From Oscillatoria sp. FACHB-1407 (lineage in GTDB: Bacteria > Cyanobacteriota > Cyanobacteriia > Elainellales > Elainellaceae): DNA of 38,713 nucleotides. Each line of letters opens with the position of its first letter. Position 1 is the stretch's first letter. The notes below the pieces were generated by a model. That model ran no database searches. It saw nothing but the letters and a program-made list of their open reading frames with translations, and had not been told where the DNA came from. The translations under genes were made by a program, and so were the position numbers. Positions 15,284-24,748 of this stretch are shown here, in pieces. The DNA lies in contig NZ_JACJSA010000034.1 in assembly GCF_014697545.1 (NCBI RefSeq), positions 1 through 38,713 of the forward strand. The letters run 5' to 3'.

Positions 15284-15324
15284 ATACGAGTGGCGACGAT
15301 TATTCTAATTATTGAACCGAGTAA

Positions 15325-16596
15325 ATGTTGAAAGATAAGAGACAGAAGCGAATTAAACCAACTGTCCTGGATCTCTTTTGTGGTGCAGGGGGAATGAGTC
15401 TTGGTTTTCAGAGTGCTGGCTGTGAAATTTTAGGAGGAGTTGATTCCAATCCTTATGCAATCAAAACACACCACAAAAATTTTCCTGACTGTATTGTCAA
15501 GCTGCCGCCAACAGATATTACTAAGCTGAAGTTCCCTAAGCTTGGACTTCATCCAGGAGATGTTGATATTTTGATTGGTGGACCTCCTTGTCAAGTCTTT
15601 TCGAGAGTTGGAATTGGCAAAATGAGATCTCTTAATAGAGATGTAGAGAGAGATCCTAGAAACTTCCTTTACAGATATTTTGTTGATGCTCTGGAATATT
15701 TTCAGCCTCTGTTCTTCGTGATGGAAAACGTTGATTTTTTAGAGGAAAAACCTATCTTTCGGAAAATCATCAAACAGCTTGAAAAAGGCAGAAGACGCAA
15801 GCTCAAAATATACCCTGGTTATAGAGTTTATTATCGTGTGTTGGTCGCATCGCAGTATGGAGTACCTCAAATTAGAAAACGTCTTTTCATTGTCGGGGTG
15901 CGTGAGGATCTGGATGTAGAGTATGTTTTTCCACGCCCATCAAGGCATAATCCAATTTCTGTAGAGGAGGCAATTAGTGACTTATTGCCTCTAACTCCGC
16001 CGTACATTCCTTTGAAGGAAAAAAGCAGCGGTCCAAAACAATTAGATACTAAAAAACCATACCGCTGCGCTCCCCAATCCAGCTATCAGGAGTTAATGCG
16101 GAAAGAAGTAGCAAAATTGAAAGAACCCGATGGGGTTATGAACCATATCTGTCGTGCCCATAATCCAGTAGACATGATCTGTTTTGCCATGTTGGGACAA
16201 GGAAAGAAATATCTTGACTTACCCGAAAATATGCGGCGTTACAAATGGGATAGCTTTGATGATAAATACAAACGACTGTCCTGGAAGGAGCCTTCATGGA
16301 CTTTAACAGCCCACATGAGAAAAGACTGTTTGGCTTATATTCATCCTCAACAAAATCGTAGTATTTCTGTTAGAGAAGCTGCAAGAATACAGAGTTTTCC
16401 AGATGATTTTGTGTTTGATGCACCGATGACAAGAATGTTTGAGCTTGTTGGTAATTCAGTTCCTCCTCTTCTAGCAAGAGCAGTTGCGAAGCCGATTGTA
16501 AAACTTGTCAAACATTTGAGATCTTTAATCAGACAATCGGAGAACTTGATTCAAAATATTACTTTTGGTAGCAAAGTTCAGCTTAATGTAATCTGA
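15325..16596 (+). CDS. DNA (cytosine-5)-methyltransferase (423 aa)
   Basis: Transfers a methyl group from S-adenosylmethionine to carbon 5 of cytosine. All core motifs are in order: motif I DLFCGAGGMSLGF (16-28), motif IV GGPPCQVFS with catalytic Cys89, motif VI ENV (134-136), motif VIII QYGVPQIRKRLFIVG (177-191), a variable target-recognition region (about 200-330), and motifs IX-X SVREAARIQSFPDDF and LVGNSVPP. It looks complete. Base composition is visibly more AT-rich than the flanks, and HIP1 sites are almost absent across the island, suggesting acquisition. It is the modification partner of the convergent four-gene operon that ends 44 bp downstream. Confidence 0.96.
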   Translation: MLKDKRQKRIKPTVLDLFCGAGGMSLGFQSAGCEILGGVDSNPYAIKTHHKNFPDCIVKLPPTDITKLKFPKLGLHPGDVDILIGGPPCQVFSRVGIGKMRSLNRDVERDPRNFLYRYFVDALEYFQPLFFVMENVDFLEEKPIFRKIIKQLEKGRRRKLKIYPGYRVYYRVLVASQYGVPQIRKRLFIVGVREDLDVEYVFPRPSRHNPISVEEAISDLLPLTPPYIPLKEKSSGPKQLDTKKPYRCAPQSSYQELMRKEVAKLKEPDGVMNHICRAHNPVDMICFAMLGQGKKYLDLPENMRRYKWDSFDDKYKRLSWKEPSWTLTAHMRKDCLAYIHPQQNRSISVREAARIQSFPDDFVFDAPMTRMFELVGNSVPPLLARAVAKPIVKLVKHLRSLIRQSENLIQNITFGSKVQLNVI

Positions 16597-16639
16597 TGAA
16601 TGTCTGTATAATTTTGAGTATGGTACAGAAATCTAGTGG

Positions 16640-18412
16640 TTAGTGATTTCCATTTAATCCTTTGAATGGCAATTCAATACTAATTGTTTTGATACTTTTC
16701 CAGCAGGCTTCCTTCTTGCACCACTCTGTTACATTGCGACCATCAGGGGGGTTGGTAATAGCATGGTGAACACGTCTAGAAATCATCACAATAGATTGCT
16801 CTAAAGCTTCCGGAATACTCTGCTGTCTCCAGATCAGATATAAATCAACATCTTGTTCAGCTCTATAGCTGAGGTAGGAAAGAGTATAGGTGACAATGTT
16901 GGCACGATAGCCACCAAATTCTTCTTTTTGAACAATCTTCTCTGTGCCTCTAAAGAGAATGGCTTTTGCAATAAGACGCTTGAAGTAGTTTTCATCAATT
17001 TCTACTCCATCTCGTTCAGCTATACGCAATGTAAACCTACAAAAATTCTTCTGAGCACCTAAGCTCACAATATGAGGGAGTTGTTCCCATGTCTGCTCAA
17101 ATTTGGCTAGATCCGTCTTGGTAAACTTCTGTCCCACTGGGTGCATCGCTGTAAAAGCTCTTTGTTTTGCTAGGGTTGACTCACGGCCTTTTGCATTAAG
17201 ATATTGCCCTCTTGCTCTTTCGTAGAACCAGCGAGTTTGTCTCTGTGTTCCGTCTACAGCAGGTGCCCAAACGGTGCGGGAAAACTCCTCAATTTTGACG
17301 TGAAAAGGATCATTGGCAGAGAAATCAGCTTCGCTTACTTTGTTCTGGTTGTTGGCATACCGGGAAATGAGCGGTACAATTTCGTCTACCTGCTCAGGGG
17401 CTACTATAGTAAGCTTTGCCTGAACATAGATTTTAGAGATATCAGCTTTATCTTTTCTGGCTGCCTGGTAAATTGATGCAGTAGTTTGCCCACCGTTGAC
17501 GATTTGCAAATCGCGCAACCAGATGATTCCTTGTCCACCATCGGGCAGTTCAACAAATCTAACTTCTTCAGCAGTTGCTGAGATTCCGTTATTGTAAGCC
17601 AGGAAGCGATGTGGCTCTTTAAGAATTGTCTGGCGAATTCCCTTGTTAACTTTTCCTCTAACTTGTAAGAAAGAGCGTACGTTACGCTCAAGTAGCCTTG
17701 ATCCGTATTCTTCATAGAGTTTACAAAGAATCTCGCCAGGAATAATTGCAAGGCAGGCATTGTAGTCAATATTTGATTCCGGCATCGGAAGGCATGGAAT
17801 TGGAAAACCGTATTGAGATTGAAAGTTGATCTCTATTGCTTCTCTTTGTTGTCCTGAAGTAACACATCGATATGTTCTTTGAATATCCCAGATGTTGAAG
17901 GAATACGTTATACCATCTTTAACTAGATTCTGTTTGTGTTTTACAGTTGTAAGTCCATCAGTAAAAAGGAATAGCCGAACTCGACTCAATTGATGCTTCA
18001 GTTTATAAATCAACTGAGCCATATCAAACACGCATGATGCTTCCTCTATGGACTTGTGATAACCTTTGACTGCTTGTTGTAGAAAAACAAGCAGTCTGCG
18101 GAACGCGGCTTCTACTTCATCTTTACGAACGGTTACTGGAGGGATAGATTGTGTGTAAATTGACACAAATAAGTCAAGGCAATCTTCCTCCTCAAGAATG
18201 CTGTAGCCATTAACTTTAATACCACGAGCACTGTGATAACAGATGTGACCATCTTCAATTTCACCTGCCTCAGTGAGGTACTCAACCATGAGTCGTGTAA
18301 ATTCGTCCTCTCGAAAAGAAGCACCTCCGTTGTCATTACCGCCCTCAGCGTTATTAATAACTTCCTGTCTAAAGTTTTCTGCAAATTGAGAAAAATCTGC
18401 ATCATCACTCAT
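16640..18412 (-). CDS. AIPR-family (abortive infection phage resistance) protein (590 aa)
   Basis: The AIPR family is linked to phage resistance and restriction islands. The signature blocks are LAYNNGISATA (271-281) and LQIVNGGQTTASIYQA (302-317), followed by the conserved helical core containing SRYANNQNKVSEADF. A basic C-terminal region follows. I chose the ATG at 18412, which has GGAGG seven bases upstream and an 8-bp overlap with the PD-(D/E)XK gene; the longer frame to 18646 would overlap that gene by over 200 bp. It is the last gene of the operon. Biochemical activity of the family is not settled; a link to nucleic acid cleavage is commonly proposed. Confidence 0.9.
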   Translation of the reverse strand: MSDDADFSQFAENFRQEVINNAEGGNDNGGASFREDEFTRLMVEYLTEAGEIEDGHICYHSARGIKVNGYSILEEEDCLDLFVSIYTQSIPPVTVRKDEVEAAFRRLLVFLQQAVKGYHKSIEEASCVFDMAQLIYKLKHQLSRVRLFLFTDGLTTVKHKQNLVKDGITYSFNIWDIQRTYRCVTSGQQREAIEINFQSQYGFPIPCLPMPESNIDYNACLAIIPGEILCKLYEEYGSRLLERNVRSFLQVRGKVNKGIRQTILKEPHRFLAYNNGISATAEEVRFVELPDGGQGIIWLRDLQIVNGGQTTASIYQAARKDKADISKIYVQAKLTIVAPEQVDEIVPLISRYANNQNKVSEADFSANDPFHVKIEEFSRTVWAPAVDGTQRQTRWFYERARGQYLNAKGRESTLAKQRAFTAMHPVGQKFTKTDLAKFEQTWEQLPHIVSLGAQKNFCRFTLRIAERDGVEIDENYFKRLIAKAILFRGTEKIVQKEEFGGYRANIVTYTLSYLSYRAEQDVDLYLIWRQQSIPEALEQSIVMISRRVHHAITNPPDGRNVTEWCKKEACWKSIKTISIELPFKGLNGNH

Positions 18413-19412
18413 TCTTGCCTCCAAGCAGAGACAAGAACTCAAATTCTGAAACAGAGAATTGTTTGCAGTGGGATATTTTGATTGTGTAGCGTACCTCTGC
18501 AATTCCAGGTTGTAGATTCGACCCAATAATTCTGGGGAAGCCCTCTTCAACTTTGAAGTAGCTTCTTCCTCTTTCTGTATACCTAGATTGCTCGTAGCGT
18601 GCAGAGTGGCTGTTAAGATAACCAGCTTCAAACAAAAGAGCTTCAAATGCTTTTCTAAAAGCTAGCTCACTGTCAACAATCAGTCTGATACTTTCAACCA
18701 TTTCTGGAAGGGTTTCTCCTTCTCCATGCCTTGCATCAAGAGCAAGATGTAGCAGAATAAGAGTTTTTCCAGATGTATTATCAAGTTGATGTTCGTTTGA
18801 AATAGCTAATTTTTCAGGTTGTTTTGTAGCAGTAGTTTTTACTTCAATAGCAAGATTATTGAATTGGAAGTCCTGTGCATCTCGATGGGGACCAGTCCAG
18901 CATCGTACTCCCTGAACTCCAAAGCTCGGGATTACTAGCTGACGAAGACACCAAAGTTCACCATACAGTCCTTGTTGTGCTTCTTCACTCAATCCCTCGG
19001 GATTATGTTTCTCTAGAAATATCTGCCAGCGTTGTAAACGCTCAATGAAAGCAGTTACGGCAATTCTTTCATCATTAATGGAAGCAAGGTGGTCGATAAT
19101 ATCCTGTACTAGAACGGTAAAAATGTCGCTGTATCGAGAGTTGATGAGCACAAGTTGAAGGGTGATATTAGCAGGACTGTCTCCTTGCAGTACTGCACGC
19201 CTGACCTCAAAACCACTTGAAGCTGGGTAAGCAGTGCTTCTTCCTGCTGATGAAGCATTTACCCGAATCATAAGCAATCGTGTATTAGAAGGCTTCTCAA
19301 TGGCCAGGTAGACATCGTATGGAACCTCAGGCAAAAACCGACGACTAATGTAGCCAGAGTCTACGTTGACTGAGTCTTCCTGTAGTAGTGTCCAGGTATC
19401 TTGAACTATCAC
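18405..19412 (-). CDS. PD-(D/E)XK motif protein, DUF4420-like (335 aa)
   Basis: Probably the nuclease subunit. The motif GPHRDAQDFQFNNLAIEVKTT (about 174-194) supplies Asp181, Glu190 and Lys192, the PD-(D/E)XK catalytic set, after GELWCL (151-156), another family landmark. The N-terminal WTLLQEDS...RRFLPEVPYDVYLAIE pattern is also typical. I chose GTG at 19412, which overlaps the Z1 stop as GTGA; the longer frame starts at a TTG at 19436. It is always found next to Z1 helicase genes in related islands, consistent with the gene order here. Confidence 0.85.
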   Translation of the reverse strand: MIVQDTWTLLQEDSVNVDSGYISRRFLPEVPYDVYLAIEKPSNTRLLMIRVNASSAGRSTAYPASSGFEVRRAVLQGDSPANITLQLVLINSRYSDIFTVLVQDIIDHLASINDERIAVTAFIERLQRWQIFLEKHNPEGLSEEAQQGLYGELWCLRQLVIPSFGVQGVRCWTGPHRDAQDFQFNNLAIEVKTTATKQPEKLAISNEHQLDNTSGKTLILLHLALDARHGEGETLPEMVESIRLIVDSELAFRKAFEALLFEAGYLNSHSARYEQSRYTERGRSYFKVEEGFPRIIGSNLQPGIAEVRYTIKISHCKQFSVSEFEFLSLLGGKNE

Positions 19413-22192
19413 AATAGCCCAGCATCCTCTTTCCAACGAGTGTTATTAACTCTGTACTCGATCGGGATATCCGATGTACTCTTTGGAAAGCTCATTACAA
19501 AACCAACAATAGGGACAGGAGATGTGATGCTCTTTATTTTTTTTGAGTCTAGTGGATAAAGCAGCAATAAGCCGTTTCTCTTGTCCCGTTTCTCACGTAT
19601 TATCTTTCCGTCAGGAGTTTTACTTTTCATGGGAGGTTTTCCTGCTTTCTCTCTCTTCTGTTGAGTTAGTTCAAGAATTTCCTCTTGTGTTTCAGCTGAC
19701 AAATCAAGCCATTCATCGGTAGGACTCAATAGGTGAGATTTGCTCATGCGATATTCGTGAGGTGATTCAGAAGAGCTATCTTTTCGCTCTGTTAATCCAA
19801 CTTCGTGCCCACCGATGACGTAGGTGTTTCTATCTTTTTTGGCTTGTTCATTGGATATGAGAACAACTGTCCACGAGACAAGTTCTTTACGAGGAAGCTG
19901 AGCTTTGATGTATTGAACAAGAAGTGTTGTGTTTGCTGGCCTACAATCATGATGCGACTGATATGCTGAGAGAAAGTCGATGACTTTATCAGCAGAAACC
20001 TCTCTCCACAGGTAGTTCTTGGATTTTTCCTCATACTTTCCAAGAGTTTTTAGAAGTTCATCTGTGGCTTTAAAGTTCTGCTCATTTATCTCGTCATTCT
20101 TGTAAAAAATTGTTGTTTCACTCAGGCTTCTGGTATAGGAGAGTTGCATGGTTGTCCCCGATCTCATTTTGTTAGCCGCAGTGATCATTAGTCCTTGAGG
20201 ATGAGTACGAACTTTAAGTCCGAAATCTTCGGGTGTAGCATCTTCAGCAGCCATATAATCCAGTTCCTGCCTCAGTTCTTCGCTTGCAACAGTGATGTGC
20301 TTGTACCACTGAACAAGCTCATCTGTTGTGTACAGCCTGCAAAGATCAAGGTAACCAGGTCTGTAGCCAAACCACCTTCCCATCTGCATCAATGAATCGT
20401 ACATTCTTGTGGGGCGGAGATAATAGCTTACAGTTAGATCCTCTAGAGTTAGACCCCGAGAAAGTTTATTTCCCCCAATAGCAATAACACTTAGTCCATT
20501 CTTATGTTCGCTGTAGTCCAAAACATCTTTTGCTGTACCGTTAATTTTTTTGATCTGAATTTTGGATGCAGCCTGATTCAGCAGAAGGTCGGCTTCTTCC
20601 CAGCAAACAGTCTGTATAGCATACTCATGCATCATAGATTCACTCGTTGGTAGGAAATCAGATTCCCACAACTGCCTGAACTCGTCCCTTAACTGTTTGG
20701 GGGCGTTACCATCTCCATATCGCAACCGCCTCTGTATAGAGGTCAATACATCCTGAACCTGAACTGCAACTCTTTCCTGAACACTTGTAAGAAGAGTTAC
20801 ATGCACAAGCATAGAGTTGTGTGCTTTTTCCTGTCCTCGTGCGATTCTCACTGCACACGAGAGAATAAATGATTTGATCGCTTTATACAAGGATTCGGGA
20901 ATTTCACCAGGAACATGCTCCTTCTTGTGTGCTGTTGGCATCCATTTTTCGTGGTCTTTAACCAACCTGACAATTGGTAACCCTTCTGATGCTTCAAGCC
21001 CAGATTGTGCATCTGCTTCAAGCCCAAATACACGTGCTGGTCCTACATAGTTTGATGGTGTTGGTAGATTAATGATAAAGCTACGTGGAAAAAGGTCGTC
21101 TCCACATTGATTTGTACGTGCTTCTTCATGAATAAAGATGTTTGCAAATGGTGTAGCAGTGTAAGCTACATAAGCACTTTGCTCAAAGCTATACAGTAGC
21201 TTTCTAATTAATGCATTAATCTTTGTAGGATCATGATCCTCAATAATGTTGTCGTCATCATCAAATACAAGTGGATTTGTGTCGATTGATCCATTATCAG
21301 CTTCGTCATCTATAACCAGTAAAGGTACTCCTCTAACAATACGTCTTCCTGATTCCTCGTCTACAATTCCTCGAACGCTGCTCAATGCCCAGTTGAACAA
21401 GTTATTGAGCACAGATTTATTCTTTTTGACAACAAGAACAAGTGGGTCCTGCCCACCAGGAAGAACTCCAAATTGATTTGCAACTTTTCGATTAAAGTCA
21501 CCTTTTTGATCACTGCTTGTTGCTGAATGGGCTATTAAGGGTTTTCCAATCGCAATTGTTCCTGCACCCACAAAGGAGTTTTTCTTCTCATCAAAAGCTC
21601 TATACACTCGTGAGTCAAAACCCAGAAAGCCCTCATCTAGACGAATTTGAGTTTGGCTTCGCAAGCTGTCAGTTAGTCCCGCAAGTACTATTATCACTTT
21701 GTACCCAGCGTCAACTGCCTTGCAGACAAGACCAGTGTAATTTGCGGTTTTACCAGATTGAACTTGCCCAACTACCATTCCTCTTCGATCCCATGCCCCT
21801 GGTCGCTGGGGATCTTCCAATCGCTCAAGAACGTCATTTGTCAGCCGGTCCAATCCAGTAATCGTGGCGGGTGCCCATCCTTTTTCTTCTTCCAGGTAAC
21901 GCACATAACGATTCCAAAAATCCCAGTTAATTTCGCTATTTCGATCAGACAACCAGGGAACATGACCTTTTTCGCTATCCAGTATGGTTCCTATACCCAT
22001 CTGAATATTTACGAGTGTTTGAATCTCTCGAATAAGCTTCTCCTCATCAATCTCAACAGCTCGACCCTGTTGACTAGTCAGCATACTGAGAACAGCTTTA
22101 ACTCTCTCCTGGATAATTTCACGAGTAGGAATTTTTTGCTCTGCCTTCAGAAAAACCTGAACAAGTTGGCGAGCCATGTCGTAATCGTTCAT
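19409..22192 (-). CDS. Z1-domain superfamily II helicase/ATPase (927 aa)
   Basis: A DNA-dependent ATPase of the Z1 group. Walker A is GQVQSGKT (142-149), Walker B/DEAD is LLVIDDEADNGS (291-302), and YTATP (344-348) matches helicase motif III. A second RecA-like domain contains the GGNKLSRGLTLEDLTVSYYL block and the MQMGRWFGYRPGY motif with its arginines. It is co-encoded with the GHKL ATPase (TGATG junction) and the PD-(D/E)XK gene (GTGA junction). I chose ATG at 22192 with GGAG upstream; a GTG one codon earlier is possible. It is thought to drive translocation during restriction. Confidence 0.93.
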   Translation of the reverse strand: MNDYDMARQLVQVFLKAEQKIPTREIIQERVKAVLSMLTSQQGRAVEIDEEKLIREIQTLVNIQMGIGTILDSEKGHVPWLSDRNSEINWDFWNRYVRYLEEEKGWAPATITGLDRLTNDVLERLEDPQRPGAWDRRGMVVGQVQSGKTANYTGLVCKAVDAGYKVIIVLAGLTDSLRSQTQIRLDEGFLGFDSRVYRAFDEKKNSFVGAGTIAIGKPLIAHSATSSDQKGDFNRKVANQFGVLPGGQDPLVLVVKKNKSVLNNLFNWALSSVRGIVDEESGRRIVRGVPLLVIDDEADNGSIDTNPLVFDDDDNIIEDHDPTKINALIRKLLYSFEQSAYVAYTATPFANIFIHEEARTNQCGDDLFPRSFIINLPTPSNYVGPARVFGLEADAQSGLEASEGLPIVRLVKDHEKWMPTAHKKEHVPGEIPESLYKAIKSFILSCAVRIARGQEKAHNSMLVHVTLLTSVQERVAVQVQDVLTSIQRRLRYGDGNAPKQLRDEFRQLWESDFLPTSESMMHEYAIQTVCWEEADLLLNQAASKIQIKKINGTAKDVLDYSEHKNGLSVIAIGGNKLSRGLTLEDLTVSYYLRPTRMYDSLMQMGRWFGYRPGYLDLCRLYTTDELVQWYKHITVASEELRQELDYMAAEDATPEDFGLKVRTHPQGLMITAANKMRSGTTMQLSYTRSLSETTIFYKNDEINEQNFKATDELLKTLGKYEEKSKNYLWREVSADKVIDFLSAYQSHHDCRPANTTLLVQYIKAQLPRKELVSWTVVLISNEQAKKDRNTYVIGGHEVGLTERKDSSSESPHEYRMSKSHLLSPTDEWLDLSAETQEEILELTQQKREKAGKPPMKSKTPDGKIIREKRDKRNGLLLLYPLDSKKIKSITSPVPIVGFVMSFPKSTSDIPIEYRVNNTRWKEDAGLL

Positions 22193-23706
22193 CACAGGTC
22201 TCCTTTATCCAGATTCTTACCAAAGCTGTTCACCAGCTCTTCAAAACGTTGGAAAGGCTCCATCTTAACCAAACGGCTGCGGGCATCCTCTGGCTTTAAG
22301 CCGTTTTTTATCATTGCCTGATAAACCTGCCTCATTACCTCTACAATTTCCTCTGGTGGATCCCCTTCAAAGGGTTGACTATGCTTTTCAGGTTCAACAG
22401 AACTGTCAAGCCAAATTCGTTGTACAGGCACTGTTTCTTCAAGCAGTCGAATCAGCGCTCGTATAACTTGCTGAAACTCCCCATCTATTCTTAAAGCCTC
22501 TTTAATCAGAGGATGCTCCTGGTTTATGAGATAAAAAATTTTTCCATGTTTAACTCTTCTCTCCCAAGGGAAAATATATTCCTCTGCTGCCGTTGTTGCA
22601 ACAACTTTTCCCCTATGTCGATAAATCTCCATTGCTTTCTGACGCGTTAGCCTAGCTATACGTTTGAGGTCCGATCTAAGGAATGCAGGTGGACGCGCTC
22701 TAGACTTTTTGACATCAATGTTCCAGTCACTGTCCATTGAATTCGTCAAGTTAACTTCGATACGAGCCAGCTTGTGATGCTCCTCTTTCTGAAAACCAAG
22801 TCCCAGCCAATCGCCAGCCACAAGCAGCCTTTCGTTGCGATAAACATAAAACCCTTGTTGAGCATTCCAGCCATCTGGACCTGCTGCTTTGTTATAGGTT
22901 TGTTGACTGATTTTAGAGTGATGAGGTAACACATAAGGTTTGATTAACAGGCTGTCTTCCTCTATCTGAAATCGTTCTTCCGGCAAATTCTGTGTGGCTT
23001 TTTCGTTAGGTAGGAATGGGTTCCAGGGTTCGACAGGTGCATCGTTTATCCAGAGGCGCAATTGATTATGACGCTCCAGAAACCGATGAAACACCATAGC
23101 TAAATGTCTCTCTACTACTTCTATAAGTTCAAGAAATCGATTATGGGCTTTCTGGTCATCTACCCTTGTACTACCCACAATTTGGTCTAGGTGCTCCCAT
23201 AAGACAATTGTTCCTTGCGAGTTCTCTCTAAAATCAGAAAGCTTGCTGAGTGTTTCAGCAGTAAATGATTTAAGTAACCGCCATTCCCCAGTTTGGGTAA
23301 CGTAATCTAAGTTCCATTGTCGTGTTGCAACACTGTAACCTGAAGCCTTTGATCTGACCGTGAGTTTTCTACATTGAGAAAACGAGGCTGTTTTAAGACC
23401 TAGACCAAAACGTCCTAAATCATCCGGTTTTCTGATCTCCATAGGACTCTGGCTGCTTGGTCTCATTGCGTTGACCAGCTCCGTCTCTGTCATCCCCTTT
23501 CCATTGTCTTCAATTGATATGTAGGAATCAGAACCATTCCAATGAAAGGTTAGCCAAATTTTCTCTGCTTTTGCTGAAATGCTGTTGTCAATGATATCAG
23601 CGATCGCAGTTTGAAGGTTATAACCGAATGCTCGTAATGACTCAATCATTGCTGAAGCACGAGGCTCAACTAAATCATATGCACTATCATTAGTTTGATT
23701 TGCCAC
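22192..23706 (-). CDS. GHKL ATPase of the MutL/MORC-like restriction group (504 aa)
   Basis: The first gene of the operon. The Bergerat fold motifs are clear: N1 AIADIIDNSIS with Asp37 and Asn41, N2 IEDNGKGM (65-72), and N3 DLGRFGLGLKTASFSQ (96-111). This is the pattern of Hsp90/MutL-like clamps. Iyer, Abhiman and Aravind (2008) described such MutL-like ATPases, ancestral to eukaryotic MORC proteins, next to Z1 helicases and cytosine methylases. The start is GTG at 23706; the next ATG is 19 residues in and would cut into the conserved N-terminus. The C-terminal 200 residues are helical. ATP-driven dimer closure on DNA is the expected activity. Confidence 0.92.
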   Translation of the reverse strand: MANQTNDSAYDLVEPRASAMIESLRAFGYNLQTAIADIIDNSISAKAEKIWLTFHWNGSDSYISIEDNGKGMTETELVNAMRPSSQSPMEIRKPDDLGRFGLGLKTASFSQCRKLTVRSKASGYSVATRQWNLDYVTQTGEWRLLKSFTAETLSKLSDFRENSQGTIVLWEHLDQIVGSTRVDDQKAHNRFLELIEVVERHLAMVFHRFLERHNQLRLWINDAPVEPWNPFLPNEKATQNLPEERFQIEEDSLLIKPYVLPHHSKISQQTYNKAAGPDGWNAQQGFYVYRNERLLVAGDWLGLGFQKEEHHKLARIEVNLTNSMDSDWNIDVKKSRARPPAFLRSDLKRIARLTRQKAMEIYRHRGKVVATTAAEEYIFPWERRVKHGKIFYLINQEHPLIKEALRIDGEFQQVIRALIRLLEETVPVQRIWLDSSVEPEKHSQPFEGDPPEEIVEVMRQVYQAMIKNGLKPEDARSRLVKMEPFQRFEELVNSFGKNLDKGDL

Positions 23707-23981
23707 GATTATAAAGGCGTTGATTAGTTGACTGAGAATTGCTACCAGACAAAACGACCTTTTGGAGAAGATCCTTAAGATTCTGAAATATATAATTCCC
23801 TAAATGGCTCTCGATGCTGCTGTTTCAAATTCATCTCAGCCTCTACTGATAGTGCCCGATCTATTCAGTGTATAAAAAACTTTCTTTAATTGTGTCCTTA
23901 AGCCCTTTCTACGGCTACCTGTCAGGCATCTGTTAGATGTGAAAGTGTAAAAATAACAACAGATACTTGGATAGTTATGGC
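23707..23981. promoter_or_regulatory. Divergent promoter region between GHKL operon and glycosylase
   Basis: 275 bp with no gene. It must carry the promoters for the minus-strand restriction operon and the plus-strand glycosylase. It is AT-rich. No strong dyad like those before the methyltransferase was seen, so coordinated control of both sides by the same regulator is not apparent. Confidence 0.5.
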
Positions 23982-24611
23982 ATGGACGTGTTCAACTTCC
24001 GACAAAAACTGATTGAATGGGGGCAAGAACACTTCCGTCCTTTTCCCTGGCGTTTTACCGATGATCCGTATTACATCCTGATGGCTGAAGTGATGCTTCA
24101 TCGAACCCAGGCTCAGCAGGTTGTTCCAGTATATAAACACTTTATTAAGCGTTTTCCTGACATTGCCTCTTTAGGTGAAGCGACTGAGGAGGAAGTGGGT
24201 GAAATGCTTTACTCCCTTGGACTTCATTGGAGAACCCGGCTAATTCATGAGATGGCTATAGCTCTCGTTAGTCGTTTTGATGGAAAAATTCCCTCTAAGA
24301 AATCGGACCTGCATAGCCTTCCAGGGGTAAGTGATTATATCGTCAGTGCTGTTCGATGTTTTGCATGGAAGCTACCTGATGCAATTGTGGATACAAACAC
24401 AGTCCGTGTAACAGGTCGTTTGTTCGGATTGGAGGTGAAGGACTCTTCCCGACGTAACCGTAAATTTCGAGAATTGATTGCCTCTCTGATTGACCCTGAA
24501 AAACCAGTCAACTATAACTATGCTCTGTTGGATCTAGCAGCTCAGATTTGTACTAAAAGCCGCCCTCCAAACTGTGGTCAATGTCCTGTGCAATCTGTTC
24601 GGCGACAATAA
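23982..24611 (+). CDS. Mig-type HhH-GPD mismatch DNA glycosylase (209 aa)
   Basis: A Nth/MutY-superfamily glycosylase. RFTDDPYYILMAEVMLHRT lies at about 24-42, the helix-hairpin-helix LPGVSDY at 113-119, and catalytic Asp137 in AIVDTN. Residue 119 is Tyr where EndoIII has its catalytic Lys and MutY has Ser. Tyr there is the mark of Mig, the T:G glycosylase partnered with a cytosine methylase on Methanobacterium plasmid pFV1. It therefore likely replaces Vsr in repairing deaminated 5-methylcytosine. Three cluster cysteines are present (190, 198, 201) but the expected fourth, at 207, is Arg and the protein ends two residues later; spacing of the first pair is also one longer. The ATG at 23982 is preferred over a TTG at 23967. 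An IS starts about 30 bp downstream. Confidence 0.85.
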   Translation: MDVFNFRQKLIEWGQEHFRPFPWRFTDDPYYILMAEVMLHRTQAQQVVPVYKHFIKRFPDIASLGEATEEEVGEMLYSLGLHWRTRLIHEMAIALVSRFDGKIPSKKSDLHSLPGVSDYIVSAVRCFAWKLPDAIVDTNTVRVTGRLFGLEVKDSSRRNRKFRELIASLIDPEKPVNYNYALLDLAAQICTKSRPPNCGQCPVQSVRRQ

Positions 24612-24748
24612 CCTTGGCTGGATCGAAAAGTAACGACTTGACCGGTTATGAGATTGCAACCCAAGGTTAGATCGCAAGGTCTACTTGGTCTGGTCAAAGA
24701 CTAAAAAAAGCACTAAAGAACTCCCAAGGATTTGCAGGGAGATCTACA

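Noticed and set aside
18413-18646. 78-codon extension of the AIPR protein
   Set aside because: Would overlap the PD-(D/E)XK gene over 200 bp; the ATG at 18412 with GGAGG is a normal coupled start.
23967-24611. Vsr endonuclease partner for the methyltransferase
   Set aside because: No Vsr-like protein was found; the gene here is an HhH-GPD glycosylase with Tyr at the EndoIII lysine position.
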